A stretch of 64,000 nt of DNA. It comes from Paralithodes platypus (taxonomy: Eukaryota; Arthropoda; Malacostraca; Decapoda; Lithodidae). The stretch is taken from contig JAVRFV010002325.1 in NCBI GenBank assembly GCA_032716605.1, forward strand, positions 646,223 to 710,222, given 5' to 3'. The notes under the pieces were generated by a model. It was not told the origin of the DNA and searched no databases. It saw only the letters and a list, made by a program, of their open reading frames with translations. Position numbers and translations under genes: made by a program. This document shows positions 41,201 to 47,077 of this stretch, piece after piece (the stretch's first letter is position 1; the number at the start of each line of letters is the position of its first letter).

Positions 41201-42574
41201 CGAGGGAACGTGAAAGTGGTCCCGGACCCTGAGAATAGGAACTTTAAATGTGTGGTTTCTGTTCGGGCTCTGTTGTGTCTGCCACCCCCAGCAATGGGGT
41301 ATGTGCCTGAGTATATACATACATGTATGTACCCCTGCTCGCGTATTAGCTATTTTGCGGATTGGCAGGCCGGGCTGTACCTAGTACGTGGGTTACAAGA
41401 CTAACCCTCGCCTAACACCTAGTATGTGTTACTAGTACCTAGTTTATTCCATACCTACCACCTGATCCCTTGTCATTAACCTAACCTAGACTTAGTACAT
41501 TGGATGCAAGACTAACCCTCATCTAACCCCTACTGTACTATGTGTCCCTCATACCTGGGGTACAAGACTAACCCTCACCTAACACCTAGTATGTGTCCCT
41601 GGTACCTAGTACAGTACATGGGAAGTAATGCTTAGTGTGCGGAATTTCGGTGTGAGTATCCTAGGTTGGAGACTTTGAGTCCTTGGAGTACCACATGTAT
41701 TCATTACTTTCATTGATTTCATTAGTTAGCTTAGGTTTATTTGTAATTTAATTGGTGGGTTGGTGAAAACTAATATGAATACATTAACAACACTAACCCT
41801 CACCTACTGTCTATAGGAGAGTATTGATAACTTTAAATAAGTCTCGTATTAAGGTAATTAAATATAGATCTCCCTTTTGTTGTTGTTGTTGCTGTTCCCC
41901 AGGCTGCCTGGCCGAACAGCCCCAAGGCCCCGAGCAGGGCCAAGGCCATAACCGAGCGCCCCCACAGATCCCTCTCTGCCACCACAATAAAGCCTGGGTG
42001 ACCGAAGCCACTCCATGGCAGGGGAGCTGAGGAGGGTGCAGAAACACCCGGGAAACCAAAGCCCCACCCAGGGCCCTGTGCCCCTCAGCAATTATGAAGA
42101 GAAAGTTGAGGGGCAAAGGAAAAAAAATGTGACGCTTTGGCTTCCAAACTGCCAACATCTAGGTTGGCAGATTGGGAGGTCAATCCACGGAAGAGACGCC
42201 GTCACTTGAGATCTAGAAAATATATAAGTAAAAGGAACAGTCAGACAAAGCTATGGGTATGGCAGAGATCGCTCAGTTCTCACTCTGATAGACCAGCCAT
42301 CACCACTCTCCCTTTTGTTGAGTGTGGTAGGGTTGTACATCCAGGTACAGTTACTGATGTTATGTTATGTAAACAGACGGCGATGTTGGTGAAGGAGTAC
42401 TACGACCACAAGAAGGAAGCTGCTACCACCGCCACCAACGCCTCAGCCTCCACCCAACTGCTGGAGGAGGAGAGCGAGACTGAGGGGGAGACCGAGGGAG
42501 ACAACGACCCATGTCTCATACAACTACCATCACCACCACCAGAGATCCGCCGGGATCCAGAGTGTCAGGCTTAA
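19515..42574 (+). CDS. Host gene: multi-pass membrane protein, 8 coding exons, family not recognised
   Basis: Joined exons 19515-19555, 26036-26183, 26466-26570, 33069-33279, 34881-35191, 37142-37307, 38669-38799 and 42377-42574, total 1311 nt. All introns are GT-AG. Hydrophobic segments are seen in every internal exon ([125 protein letters not shown]), giving about ten membrane passes. The C-terminal 45 residues are Ala/Thr-rich, then acidic. I do not recognise the family. Frames agree at every junction except inside exon 4 (one extra base near 33107-33111) and exon 7 (one missing base near 38745). The gene is either a decayed copy or the assembly has indels. The X-box upstream hints at ciliated sensory cells, which is inference only. 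Confidence 0.6.
19600..20680. other. Intron 1 sequence with short TTAGG runs
   Basis: AT-rich intronic DNA. Apart from the telomere-like runs at 19804-19878 I see no exon or named element. A GGGGGGCATGCACCCGGACC stretch near 20217 looks like a repeat end, but its partner was not found. Confidence 0.5.
19804..19878. repeat. Interstitial TTAGG telomere-type repeats, inverted
   Basis: (CCTAA)-type units at about 19804-19835 face (TTAGG)5 at about 19854-19878, with AACCAAAAAACC and GGTTTTTTGGTT extending the mirror. TTAGG is the arthropod telomere unit. More short runs lie near 21365-21620 and 57420-57460. Confidence 0.7.
20690..21245. repeat. 75-bp tandem repeat, 7 copies, each with a hairpin
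   Basis: Units start at about 20721, 20796, 20877, 20952, 21027, 21102 and 21177. Each holds an inverted repeat of the form ATCCGAGCCAAGTTT..AAACTTGGCTCGGAT with a 5-base loop, followed by TTTCAGAGACTCAAAAGAGC. The stem is kept, with some G-U-compatible or compensating changes, while the flanks vary a little. It is in intron 1. Open frames across it are artefacts of the unit length. Confidence 0.9.
21320..21635. repeat. Tandem repeat of about 70 bp containing CCTAA runs
   Basis: CCCTTTGAAAGGACATTAGC recurs at about 21328, 21400, 21470 and 21596, each followed by CTAACCTAACAACC and TAGTATTATGGGTG. Spacing is 72, 70 and about 125 bp, the last unit being longer. Confidence 0.85.
21640..22090 (-). 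pseudogene. Merlin/IS1595-type transposase fragment
   Basis: Minus strand. The upstream part encodes a Cys-rich stretch ([38 protein letters not shown]). The downstream part, in another frame, has [20 protein letters not shown] and [20 protein letters not shown]. This zinc-binding then helical order is that of the N-terminal half of ISXO2/Merlin-like transposases. The frame changes near 21960, and the catalytic half is absent. The match is from memory of the family pattern. It could also be an exonised host fragment. Confidence 0.45.
22757..23152 (+). pseudogene. Penelope-like reverse transcriptase fragment
   Basis: The frame reads [19 protein letters not shown] and then [20 protein letters not shown]. 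The [11 protein letters not shown] block is the hallmark of Penelope-element reverse transcriptases. Only the early RT region is present; the YxDD part and GIY-YIG nuclease are missing. A jockey-like 3' fragment starts directly after. Confidence 0.65.
23153..23838 (+). pseudogene. Jockey-like retrotransposon 3' end
   Basis: C-terminal coding remnant: [56 protein letters not shown] and [17 protein letters not shown], the last being a zinc-type motif. It ends with GGCAGCTTAGGGAACAACAA as the 3' tail. The protein frame is stopped at 23709. The same family lies inverted at 36395-36865. Confidence 0.7.
24025..24381 (-). mobile_element. CR1 fragment, 5'-truncated, in a T1 element
   Basis: Minus strand. 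It carries the CR1 C-terminal coding end ([39 protein letters not shown]) and the 3' tail ACTGTAAGAAACTGTAAGA. ATTAT flanks it at 24020-24024 and 24382-24386, while the uninterrupted T1 copy has a single ATTAT. This defines the insertion to the base. Confidence 0.8.
24778..25257. mobile_element. TTAA MITE (GCGGC-end family T2)
   Basis: Between TTAA 24774-24777 and TTAA 25258-25261, 480 bp. The ends are CACCTTACGAGCGGCC and GCTCGCCGCTAATTAAGGG, imperfectly inverted. It shares GCACAGCGGGGTGTTTT and CGAGCGCCGCC with the element at 44487-44908. Non-coding. Confidence 0.6.
25290..25941. mobile_element. TTAA MITE (family T3) inserted in T1
   Basis: Between TTAA 25286-25289 and TTAA 25942-25945, 652 bp. 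The ends are CCCGTTGAGCCCCGTC and its near complement GCTGGGTCTCAACGGG. Taking it out restores ACTCTTAAGAGTCT, the palindrome present in the undisturbed T1 copy near 12465-12475 and 12500-12510. Non-coding. Confidence 0.75.
26036..26183 (+). CDS. Host gene exon 2
   Basis: Encodes [37 protein letters not shown] and AMMLLLIMQ, two membrane segments around a short polar loop. The acceptor reads TTTCAGAG|CC; using the second AG keeps frame with exon 1. Donor is CAG|gtaagg, phase 0. Hydrophobic pattern and both splice signals support a real exon. Confidence 0.65.
26466..26570 (+). CDS. Host gene exon 3
   Basis: 35 codons, phase 0 at both ends: acceptor TTGTTGCAG|GTT, donor TTG|gtacgt. It encodes [18 protein letters not shown] and [17 protein letters not shown], a basic loop followed by the start of a membrane helix completed in exon 4. 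Confidence 0.65.
26605..26885 (+). pseudogene. Non-LTR (RTE/jockey-like) 3' end, short copy
   Basis: Encodes [20 protein letters not shown] and [20 protein letters not shown], then the tail ATTTTATGTATGTA. The same end closes the longer copy at 26890-28625. It is 5'-truncated and starts 35 bp after the exon 3 donor. Confidence 0.75.
26890..28625 (+). pseudogene. Non-LTR reverse transcriptase copy, decayed and interrupted
   Basis: RT blocks in order: [68 protein letters not shown] and [13 protein letters not shown]. After an inserted CR1 piece come a zinc-type segment ([15 protein letters not shown]), [20 protein letters not shown] and the C-terminal [12 protein letters not shown] end. Several frameshifts and stops make it inactive. 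It lies in intron 3 of the host gene. Confidence 0.8.
27612..27779 (+). mobile_element. CR1 3' fragment nested in the above element
   Basis: Starts AGATTTGAAGTTTGATTATA and ends with the CR1 tail CTGTAAGAAACTGTAAGA. It matches the 3' portion of the minus-strand CR1 at 55211-56771. AGAG borders it on both sides, a likely short target duplication. Confidence 0.7.
28650..29080. other. Repeat-derived stretch with (TAAA)n
   Basis: TTGTTGTTGTTGTAGCCCCG begins a sequence of repeat character (an inverted retroelement 3' end with its (AAC)n tail). It is followed by unremarkable DNA and a (AAAT)n microsatellite at 29040-29075. No exon is seen. Confidence 0.45.
29085..31665 (+). pseudogene. L2/jockey-group non-LTR retrotransposon, 5'-truncated, frameshifted
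   Basis: An endonuclease end ([31 protein letters not shown]) leads into a linker. The RT follows: [67 protein letters not shown] and [11 protein letters not shown]. The C-terminal end is [20 protein letters not shown] then [16 protein letters not shown]. It finishes in a poly-A run at 31660-31682. At least four frame changes (near 29600, 29900, 30590 and 31195) show it is inactive. It sits in intron 3. Confidence 0.85.
31700..31950 (-). repeat. Inverted retroelement 3' UTR fragment
   Basis: Contains GTAGTTCCCCAGACTGTCTA after an (TTA/TTG)n run, matching the start of the repeats at 37318 and 41878. These are minus-strand 3' ends of one family whose + strand reads ..CCAGGCAGCCTGGGGAAC(AAC)n. 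The rest of the fragment is GC-rich and non-coding. Confidence 0.5.
32565..33045. repeat. 27-bp minisatellite, about 17 copies, next to exon 4
   Basis: Unit ATGTACAGTCTGTATATAAT plus TTACAAT repeats with minor indels (32690-32715, 32880 and 32965). It ends about 24 bp before the exon 4 acceptor, so the branch point must lie in or just after the array. Confidence 0.95.
33069..33279 (+). CDS. Host gene exon 4, with an apparent frameshift
   Basis: The acceptor TTTTTGCAG|ACACTG is in phase with exon 3 and encodes [14 protein letters not shown]. After the five-T run at 33107-33111 the meaningful frame moves by one: [36 protein letters not shown] and [15 protein letters not shown], ending at TTG|gtaagt in phase 0. 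One extra T explains the break. The downstream frame joins exon 5 correctly, so the second frame is the original one. Confidence 0.6.
33420..34020 (+). pseudogene. Old RTE-like 3' fragments split by another repeat
   Basis: 33445-33520 resembles the RTE C-terminus ('V.ESEVE.Q.GRGKPK.RWKD') in a broken frame. 33898-34015 continues with [19 protein letters not shown] and [11 protein letters not shown], as in the RTE copies on the minus strand. Between them, 33760-33895 is a different repeat also seen at 35821-35960. The fragment is far more diverged than the minus-strand RTE copies. Confidence 0.55.
34262..34320. repeat. Short dispersed motif (GTTTTACATTATAAT box)
   Basis: TTTTGGTTTGTTTAGTTTGC then AAGTTTTACATT. 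The same block of about 55 bp recurs at 36938-36992, 38165-38222, 59742-59793 and inverted at 43315-43380. Its parent element is unknown. Confidence 0.6.
34797..34870. repeat. (TTA)n microsatellite before exon 5
   Basis: About 20 TTA units, then TATTGTTATTATTTCAG. It doubles as the pyrimidine-rich tract of the exon 5 acceptor. Confidence 0.95.
34881..35191 (+). CDS. Host gene exon 5
   Basis: The longest exon. It encodes [20 protein letters not shown], a polar loop, [20 protein letters not shown] and [18 protein letters not shown], then an amphipathic [19 protein letters not shown] and IFSIIWYQ. Acceptor ATTTCAG|GTG (phase 0), donor CAACT|gtgagt (phase 2). The GC-rich, ungapped frame contrasts with the intronic DNA. 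Confidence 0.7.
35226..35350 (+). mobile_element. SINE family S1 copy
   Basis: GGTGTGAGTATCCTCGGTTC, GAGTCCTTGGAGTGCC and the TTGAGTTTAGAAGTAAAGTT body, as at 2297. Confidence 0.7.
35400..36207. other. Intron 5 sequence with a repeat at 35821-35960
   Basis: 35821-35960 (GTACTGTGCTGCAGTAAAGA through GGTCTTTAAACCCGTATG) repeats 33765-33890, and a shortened end of the same family is at 35401-35460. These are 3' ends with (TATG)n tails. The rest is TG-rich intronic DNA without exons. Confidence 0.6.
36208..36865 (-). pseudogene. Jockey-like retrotransposon 3' end, inverted, after a T tract
   Basis: A T run (36208-36243) is followed by a minus-strand 3' UTR piece. From 36865 down to 36395 the minus strand encodes [20 protein letters not shown] and [18 protein letters not shown], the same product as 23153-23838. 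It ends in the (AAC)n-type tail, read on + as GTTGTTGATGTTTTTCCC. Frames are broken. Confidence 0.65.
37012..37113 (+). mobile_element. SINE family S1 copy
   Basis: GGTGTGAGTATCCTAGGTTC and GAGTCCTTGGATTGCC, ending GTGAAAAAATATAATT about 20 bp before the exon 6 acceptor. Confidence 0.7.
37142..37307 (+). CDS. Host gene exon 6
   Basis: Encodes [40 protein letters not shown] and [15 protein letters not shown], two membrane segments. Two AGs compete at the acceptor: TTACAG|GTGACCAG|TG. Only the second keeps frame with exon 5 (phase 2 to 1 base). Donor GAG|gttagt, phase 0. Confidence 0.65.
37318..37680 (-). repeat. Inverted retroelement 3' UTR (GGCTGCCTGGCCG family)
   Basis: Starts GTTGTTGCTATTCCCCAGGC and runs through AAGCCACTC, GGGAAACCAAAGCCCCACCC and AATTATGAAGGGAAAGTTGA. 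It is about 85% like 41878-42140 by eye. An inserted T tract at 37415-37434 and GTTTAACC-type retro UTR piece splits it. It lies 10 bp after the exon 6 donor. Confidence 0.65.
37687..38047. mobile_element. TTAA MITE family A copy
   Basis: Bounded by TTAA 37683-37686 and TTAA 38048-38051. The body CCCTTCTCCCTCATGTTTAG, GAGCGATAGCGAG and GATGGAGGTCTAGGGAGG is that of the cluster at 3-6 kb. It lies in intron 6. Confidence 0.75.
38230..38300. repeat. (TTA)n microsatellite
   Basis: About 15 TTA units broken by CCGTACTG. Non-coding. Confidence 0.9.
38306..38615. mobile_element. TTAA MITE family T4
   Basis: 310 bp between TTAA 38302-38305 and TTAA 38616-38619. The ends are CCCTACTGTACCAG and its near complement CTGGTACAGAACGGG. 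It shares CCAAGCATTGTGGCCAAAAT with the copy at 57496-57806. It ends 50 bp before exon 7. Confidence 0.75.
38669..38799 (+). CDS. Host gene exon 7, with an apparent frameshift
   Basis: The acceptor CTCTACAG|CGA joins exon 6 in phase 0 and encodes [20 protein letters not shown] and PTPGLM. The frame that meets exon 8 in phase 0 is a different one and encodes [17 protein letters not shown], a good membrane helix. The switch must fall at about 38738-38752 and needs one missing base. The donor CAG|gtatgg is supplied by, or abuts, a SINE. Confidence 0.55.
38797..38945 (+). mobile_element. SINE family S2 copy at a splice donor
   Basis: GGTATGGTTTAGATGCTTAT, GTCCCGAGTTCGAATC and TTAATGTTAAGAACGGGATG match the minus-strand copy at 10150-10310. 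Homology starts at or within two bases of the exon 7 boundary. Confidence 0.65.
38946..39078 (+). mobile_element. SINE family S1 copy
   Basis: CTTGATAGCGTAATGCATAA, GTGTGAGTATCCTAGGTTCG and TTGGTTGGTGAAAAAATATG, almost the same as 2297-2445. It directly follows the S2 SINE. Confidence 0.75.
39480..39690. repeat. Retroelement UTR repeat, left arm of an inverted pair
   Basis: Contains ACTCAGGCATATTCCCCATA, GACCATTTTTGCGTTCCCTC and GTAGGAGAATTTTACAAGGG. The inverse order is found at 41145-41330. The pair brackets the CR1 copy at 39800-41030, which could be coincidence. Confidence 0.6.
39800..41030 (+). pseudogene. CR1-type reverse transcriptase, 5'-truncated, one internal stop
   Basis: RT blocks [39 protein letters not shown] and [10 protein letters not shown], then after one TGA (40241-40243) [40 protein letters not shown] and [20 protein letters not shown]. 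It ends at TAG 40948 and carries the CR1-like tail ATTAGGTAAATACAATTAGG. The stop falls where CR1 proteins usually have Trp (DLDKIW..W), so a single TGG-to-TGA change is the only visible lesion. It is in intron 7. Confidence 0.85.
41145..41330. repeat. Retroelement UTR repeat, right arm of an inverted pair
   Basis: TCCTCCCCTTATATAATTCT, CGAGGGAACGTGAAAGTGGT and AATGGGGTATGTGCCTGAG, inverted relative to 39480-39690. Confidence 0.6.
41625..41785 (+). mobile_element. SINE family S1 copy, diverged
   Basis: GGAATTTCGGTGTGAGTATC, CTAGGTTGGAGACTTTGAGT (a short internal duplication at the B box) and GGTTGGTGAAAACTAATATG. Confidence 0.6.
41878..42185 (-). repeat. Inverted retroelement 3' UTR (GGCTGCCTGGCCG family)
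   Basis: The + strand begins GTTGTTGTTGTTGCTGTTCC, the complement of an (AAC)n tail, then CCAGGCTGCCTGGCCGAACA, GGGAAACCAAAGCCCCACCC and GTTGAGGGGCAAAGGAAAAA. Sister copies are at 31700 and 37318. It is non-coding. Confidence 0.65.
42377..42574 (+). CDS. Host gene exon 8 (terminal)
   Basis: After GTAAACAG| the frame reads [40 protein letters not shown] and [20 protein letters not shown], then QA and a TAA. It completes the last membrane helix and adds a cytosol-type acidic, low-complexity tail. No polyadenylation signal stands out. The sequence after the stop, at 42575-42665, is a piece of MITE family A. Confidence 0.65.
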   Translation, partial: TAMLVKEYYDHKKEAATTATNASASTQLLEEESETEGETEGDNDPCLIQLPSPPPEIRRDPECQA

Positions 42575-42970
42575 GGCCAGTTTTTTTTTACTGGACCCCT
42601 TCTCCCTTGTGTTTAGCCCCTTTAGTTTTGAGATTTTAAGAAGTTTGCCCCATTTGTTTAGGAACACAAGAAAATATACCCTGAATTAGCATTTTTTGGT
42701 CATTTTACCATTTTCCCATTTTCAAAGACACAATTTGAACTATAAACCGTAATTTTAGCTATACACCTACAATAATTAAAACTAAAAATAATGGACCCGG
42801 CTTGCGTTTGACACCCTAATCATATACTTTTAGCTCGTAACAAGTTAACACATTTAACAAGTGCACTTTTCAATCTGTATCTCATATCTCATACTTCTTA
42901 TAGTCAAACCTTTGGCCCTGTAGATTGTAAGTGAATATAGATCAATTGGGGCAATCTTATTTTTAACCAA

Positions 42971-43199
42971 TAAGATTGTTACTATAGGTAGTGCCAACAA
43001 ACTTGACAATAGTCTTGACCCTTTAACTTCTCATAATTCAAAAGGGCTTAGAGCAAACTGGCTGTAAATGTCCATACCTATTTCCTGGTGGGCTCTCTCC
43101 AAATTATAGAAACGTCAGCTCGATTGCTTTCATTCATTTTGAGTTATGAGAAGTTAAGGGGTCAAGATTATTGTCAAGTTGGTTGGCGCTACCTATAGT
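42971..43199. mobile_element. Fold-back MITE with about 63-bp inverted arms
   Basis: The left arm starts ACTATAGGTAGTGCCAACAA and the right arm ends TTGGCGCTACCTATAGT; both contain AACTTGACAATA and AACTTCTCATAA in mirror order with about 90% identity. The central 100 bp is unique. Target duplication is unclear (possibly TA). Confidence 0.8.
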
Positions 43200-44149
43200 C
43201 TTGGTCATGATACTATTCTTATATTTTGTGTAGCCACTAACCAGAGTTGAGCTAACCATCCATAGCAATACAGTAGCTATATCAGGTACTATACACACAC
43301 TCATGATTAAAATGTAAATTAAAATGTAAAACTTGCAAACTAAACAAAAAGAAAAACAGGGACAAAGACAATATAAAGGCAAAATAACTAATCAAATTGC
43401 TATGTGGAAACTACGCTTACTAAAATAAAAAAAATTGAAATAAAAGAATGAGTTACAGAGGTTAGAGGTTAGGATTTCTGCCCAACCTAGAATGACCGGA
43501 CTACTGTATAGCTGTGTGTGGGGTGTGGTTAGGTCAACTCCAGGGACAGTGAAGGTGGACTTGCACCAGAGCTTTACCCCACAACTTTATTCTGCCACAT
43601 CGGCCAGGCAGCTTAGGGAACAACAACAACAACAACTTTATTCTGCAAACTATGATCTGGCAGCTTCTGAGTCGTTGTTATATATATTTTAACTGCAACC
43701 CGCCTGAGCACGGTGGGCCATAGAAGCACAAAACGCCAAGGAAAAATTTATAGGAGAAAATTATAAAAAGAACCTTGACCCCTTCACGCTCTTTTCTATA
43801 TAACTATCTATATACTCAGGCCCAATCCACACTCTTCCTATTTTTTCTTTTTCTCTTTCCCTTTTTTTTCCCTCTCTCTTTTTTTTTTTGGGGGGGGGGG
43901 ACTCAAGACAGAACCAGAATAGGGACAACACAACAGAAAACAATGAACACACAAAAACAAAATACAAATTCACACACATCTAGGTCTTTTACTCACATGA
44001 AATAACTCTTTAAATTTATCACGTTGGGTCACAGACGCACAAAACGCCAAGAAAAGCATAATTACCAGGAGATAAAACAAAGATTGATGCCTTCACCCTC
44101 TCTCTCGCTCACATGAAATAACTCTTAAATTATTTAGCCATCAATAATA
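43200..44149. other. Non-coding stretch with repeat fragments
   Basis: 43315-43380 is an inverted copy of the 55-bp dispersed motif. 43595-43636 is a jockey-like 3' tail (GGCAGCTTAGGGAACAACAA). 43710-43790 and 44025-44095 are copies of one another (CACAAAACGCCAAG). A T/G tract is at 43880-43900. No exon. Confidence 0.5.
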
Positions 44150-44310
44150 AGCGAGCCGTGGCATAGTCAGTAGAGCGTCGGCTGCTGATCAAAGGTTCGG
44201 CGGATGGAGCCCTCACTGTCAACATTTTATTGGTAGTTGTCAAGCCCGGGCAACTTGACCTAGCCATTTATAACAAACGCCTAAAATTCATGTGGGAATT
44301 ACGGCGTCTG

Positions 44311-44376
<66 letters not shown>
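44150..44376 (+). mobile_element. tRNA-headed SINE with a 60-base poly-A tail
   Basis: GAGCCGTGGCATAGTCAGTA then GAGCGTCGGCTGCTGATCAA and AGGTTCGGCGGATGGAGCCC form a tRNA-like head with A and B boxes. A short body and an uninterrupted A run from 44313 to 44376 follow. The pure tail suggests a recent insertion. Confidence 0.65.
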
Positions 44377-44377
<1 letters not shown>

Positions 44378-44486
44378 AACCTACCTTCATTCTAGTTGTC
44401 AATACCAGGGCAAGGTAGTCTCAGTCTTGCCAGAATTTAGTTGCTGATAAGAAGTCGGAATAATAACTCGTGTAAAAACGCCTTAA

Positions 44487-44908
44487 CCCTTGTCTAGCGG
44501 GGTGTTTTGGGCTCATTTGGGCATATTCAGGCCCTCCTGAATGATCAATCAAGTATCTGTATGAAAAGAAATTTATTCAGCAAAAAACTAGGCGCTAAAA
44601 GCTTCAAAATGAGACCAGAACGAGCTACGTAGCTCTCGTGGTTCTCTTGCAGTGGTGCCACGAACATGGAAGTTTAGCATATATCCGTATATTTTTCCCA
44701 GCTATGCTCACTACTGGCTACACTGCCGGCCTCTCGAGAACACAGGGAACATGAGTTAATGGGCGGTGGTAAGCCCTGGGAGTCGGCTGTCTGGCCCACT
44801 GCGCTCCCGGCCATTTGCACTCTATTTTAACCCTTTAAAAGCCTTAATAATGCTCCTAACTTGCTGCAAATTGGTACACGACTTAAGTCAAGCGCCGCCA
44901 ATAAGGGG
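44487..44908. mobile_element. TTAA MITE family T2 copy
   Basis: 422 bp between TTAA 44483-44486 and TTAA 44909-44912. The ends are CCCTTGTCTAGCGGGG and GCGCCGCCAATAAGGGG. It is like 24778-25257. Confidence 0.65.
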
Positions 44909-45172
44909 TTAAAGAAGATTGATCTGCTTTTGGTTAATATAGGATCATTTATAGTTTTAGGGATAAAACAAACAATGTATTACAGTACAGTGTATTGAAT
45001 ATGGATGTTTAATGGTTCATCATATAGTCATTGCTTATTGTGTTCATGTTCTATCAATATTAGTGTTCATTACTGTGTACAGTATAAAGAATAATATATA
45101 TACTGTATGTTGAATGTAGATTTTGCACCACAGTAAATATCTCTTTTAACTTGCCAAGGCCTATACTTTTTA

Positions 45173-45405
45173 GTGTGAAACAAATAGAAATGCAGTAGCT
45201 GGATGATAGATAAGCTTTTTTTTAACCCCTTGAGCACGATGGTGTCTTTTAGTGTGAAACAAATAGAAATGCAGTAGCTGGATGATAGATAAGTTTTTGT
45301 TTAACCCCTTGAGCACGATGGTGTCTTTTAGTGTCAAACAAATAGAAATGCAGTAGCTGGATGATAGATAAGCTTTTGTTAACCCCTTGAGCACGATGGT
45401 GTCTG
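45173..45405. repeat. 77-bp tandem repeat, 3 copies
   Basis: GTGTGAAACAAATAGAAATG, CAGTAGCTGGATGATAGATA and AACCCCTTGAGCACGATGGT recur at spacings of 77 and 76 bp. The AACCCCTTGAGCACG part follows TTAA and resembles a TTAA-MITE end, so one end may have been tandemly amplified. Confidence 0.9.
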
Positions 45406-45703
45406 TTTACCTTGGATTCTGGCTATAATTCCACTATTTTATGCAGCTTAAGAAGGACTTATCTTGTTCAGAGGGTGTATCCAGATCGTATTTACCCCTT
45501 TGAGTCATAGAGGTCGAGTCTCGGCTAAAGGAAATTGTCTAATTGTTACCAAAGTATGATGAATAATAAGTCGTGCTGAAAGGGTTAAGAGACAATGAAT
45601 GAAGGAAGGCCAATCAAAAAGAAAATGGTATACCTGTGCTGTAATAGTTTATATTTCATGTTTATTATTATTAATATTAATATTATTCTATCTATCTATC
45701 TAT

Positions 45704-46597
45704 TTATTGCCTGACGCCGTGATCCCCGAAGGGGTGGCCACGAACGAACCGCCCCCATGCACCTCTGTCCCCAGTCAGTCGACGCCCCTCCCCCCAACCA
45801 GCACCGCCTTCGTTCATGTAGTTCCTCACTCCATCCTTCCACCTCATATTCGGTCTACCTCTCCCCCTCTGTCCCTCCACCTCGCTCTCGTACACCCTCT
45901 TAGTCATTCTCTCGCTTTCCATACGTTCCATATGGCCGAACCATCTCAAGTTGTTCCTTTTCACACTTTCCAGCACATCTACCTCCACACCACACCTCCT
46001 TCTTACTTCCTCATTAGTCTGTCTATCCCTCCATGTAACTCCGCACGCACTCCTTAAGTAATTCATTTCCACTGCTCTCACTCTTGGTCTGAGTCTCTCA
46101 ACCAACGTCCATGCTTCGCTTCCGTAAGTCAGTGTCGGGATTACCACACTGTCATGCAAGGACTTCTTCACTTCCATACTGACCACCCTATTTCTTGTTA
46201 CTGCTTTTAGCGTTCCTACAACCCTCTTCCCCTGTTGTACCCTCTCCCGCACCTCTTCATCCATAGTCCCATCTTTACTCAACACACTGCCCAGATACTT
46301 AAAAGAGTTGACGATCTCCATAGCCTGACCGTTCAGCTTCACCTCACACTCTGTGACTTCACCCCTTTCGAAGACCATAACCTTGCTCTTCCCCGTATTT
46401 ACCTTCAAATTCCGTTTTTCGCACACTGTTCCAAACTCATTTACCAGACCCTGCAACTCCCATTCATTATCACTCATCAGAACTGTATCATCCGCAAACA
46501 GCAGTATAGGTAGCTTCCACTCAATTCCCTCCCTTTTCAGCGATACACCAACATCCACTGCTCTTGATAGTATTTCTTTCATGACTCCATCCATATA
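45704..46597 (-). pseudogene. RTE-type retrotransposon, 5'-truncated, near-identical to the 61-kb copy
   Basis: Minus strand, 296 codons open to the end. It starts at MDGVMKEILSRAVDVGVS with LLFADDTVLMSDN (RT catalytic FADD) and FKYLGSVLSKDGTM, and ends [20 protein letters not shown]. The 3' tail on + is TATCTATCTATCTATT. Against 61189-62084 I find only two or three base differences. It inserted into a (TTA)n-rich site, present on both sides. Confidence 0.9.
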
Positions 46598-46628
<31 letters not shown>

Positions 46629-47077
46629 TTTATTTTTTTTATTTTTTTTGTTTTAATATTAGTTTAACCCTCCAGCCCCGGGGGCTATAGCTTGCGACTG
46701 TGCTCCGGTACCGGGTGTTTTGACGATCTTTGGCCTATGTTAACTACTCTGTAAGTCAATGAATATGTCATGTAATGTTGTGAATAAAAAAGAATAATGT
46801 TCCACAAACCTTCCTCTGTCGAATGGCGTTGAGTAGAGGTCTCTAGCCCCTCTGGTTGCATAATGGTGAGCGCGGGAAGACGAGTGCTTTTCGGCGGCAA
46901 ATTCTTCCCGCGTTCAAACGCGTCGCCTCGGCCATGGCTACGACGCACCTAGCCGCTCGCCGCGCCAAAGTATTTATCTCCCTTAGACGATTTTAGTGTT
47001 TGATATTGAGAATGTGATGTTTATTTGATATTTTCTAGTTATTTTGAGGCCAATTATATAAAATATGTTTATTAGGG

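Noticed and set aside
42137..42376. Extension of the terminal exon upstream of 42377
   Set aside because: The frame is open but a clear TTATGTAAACAG acceptor precedes 42377, and the upstream part is a retroelement UTR.
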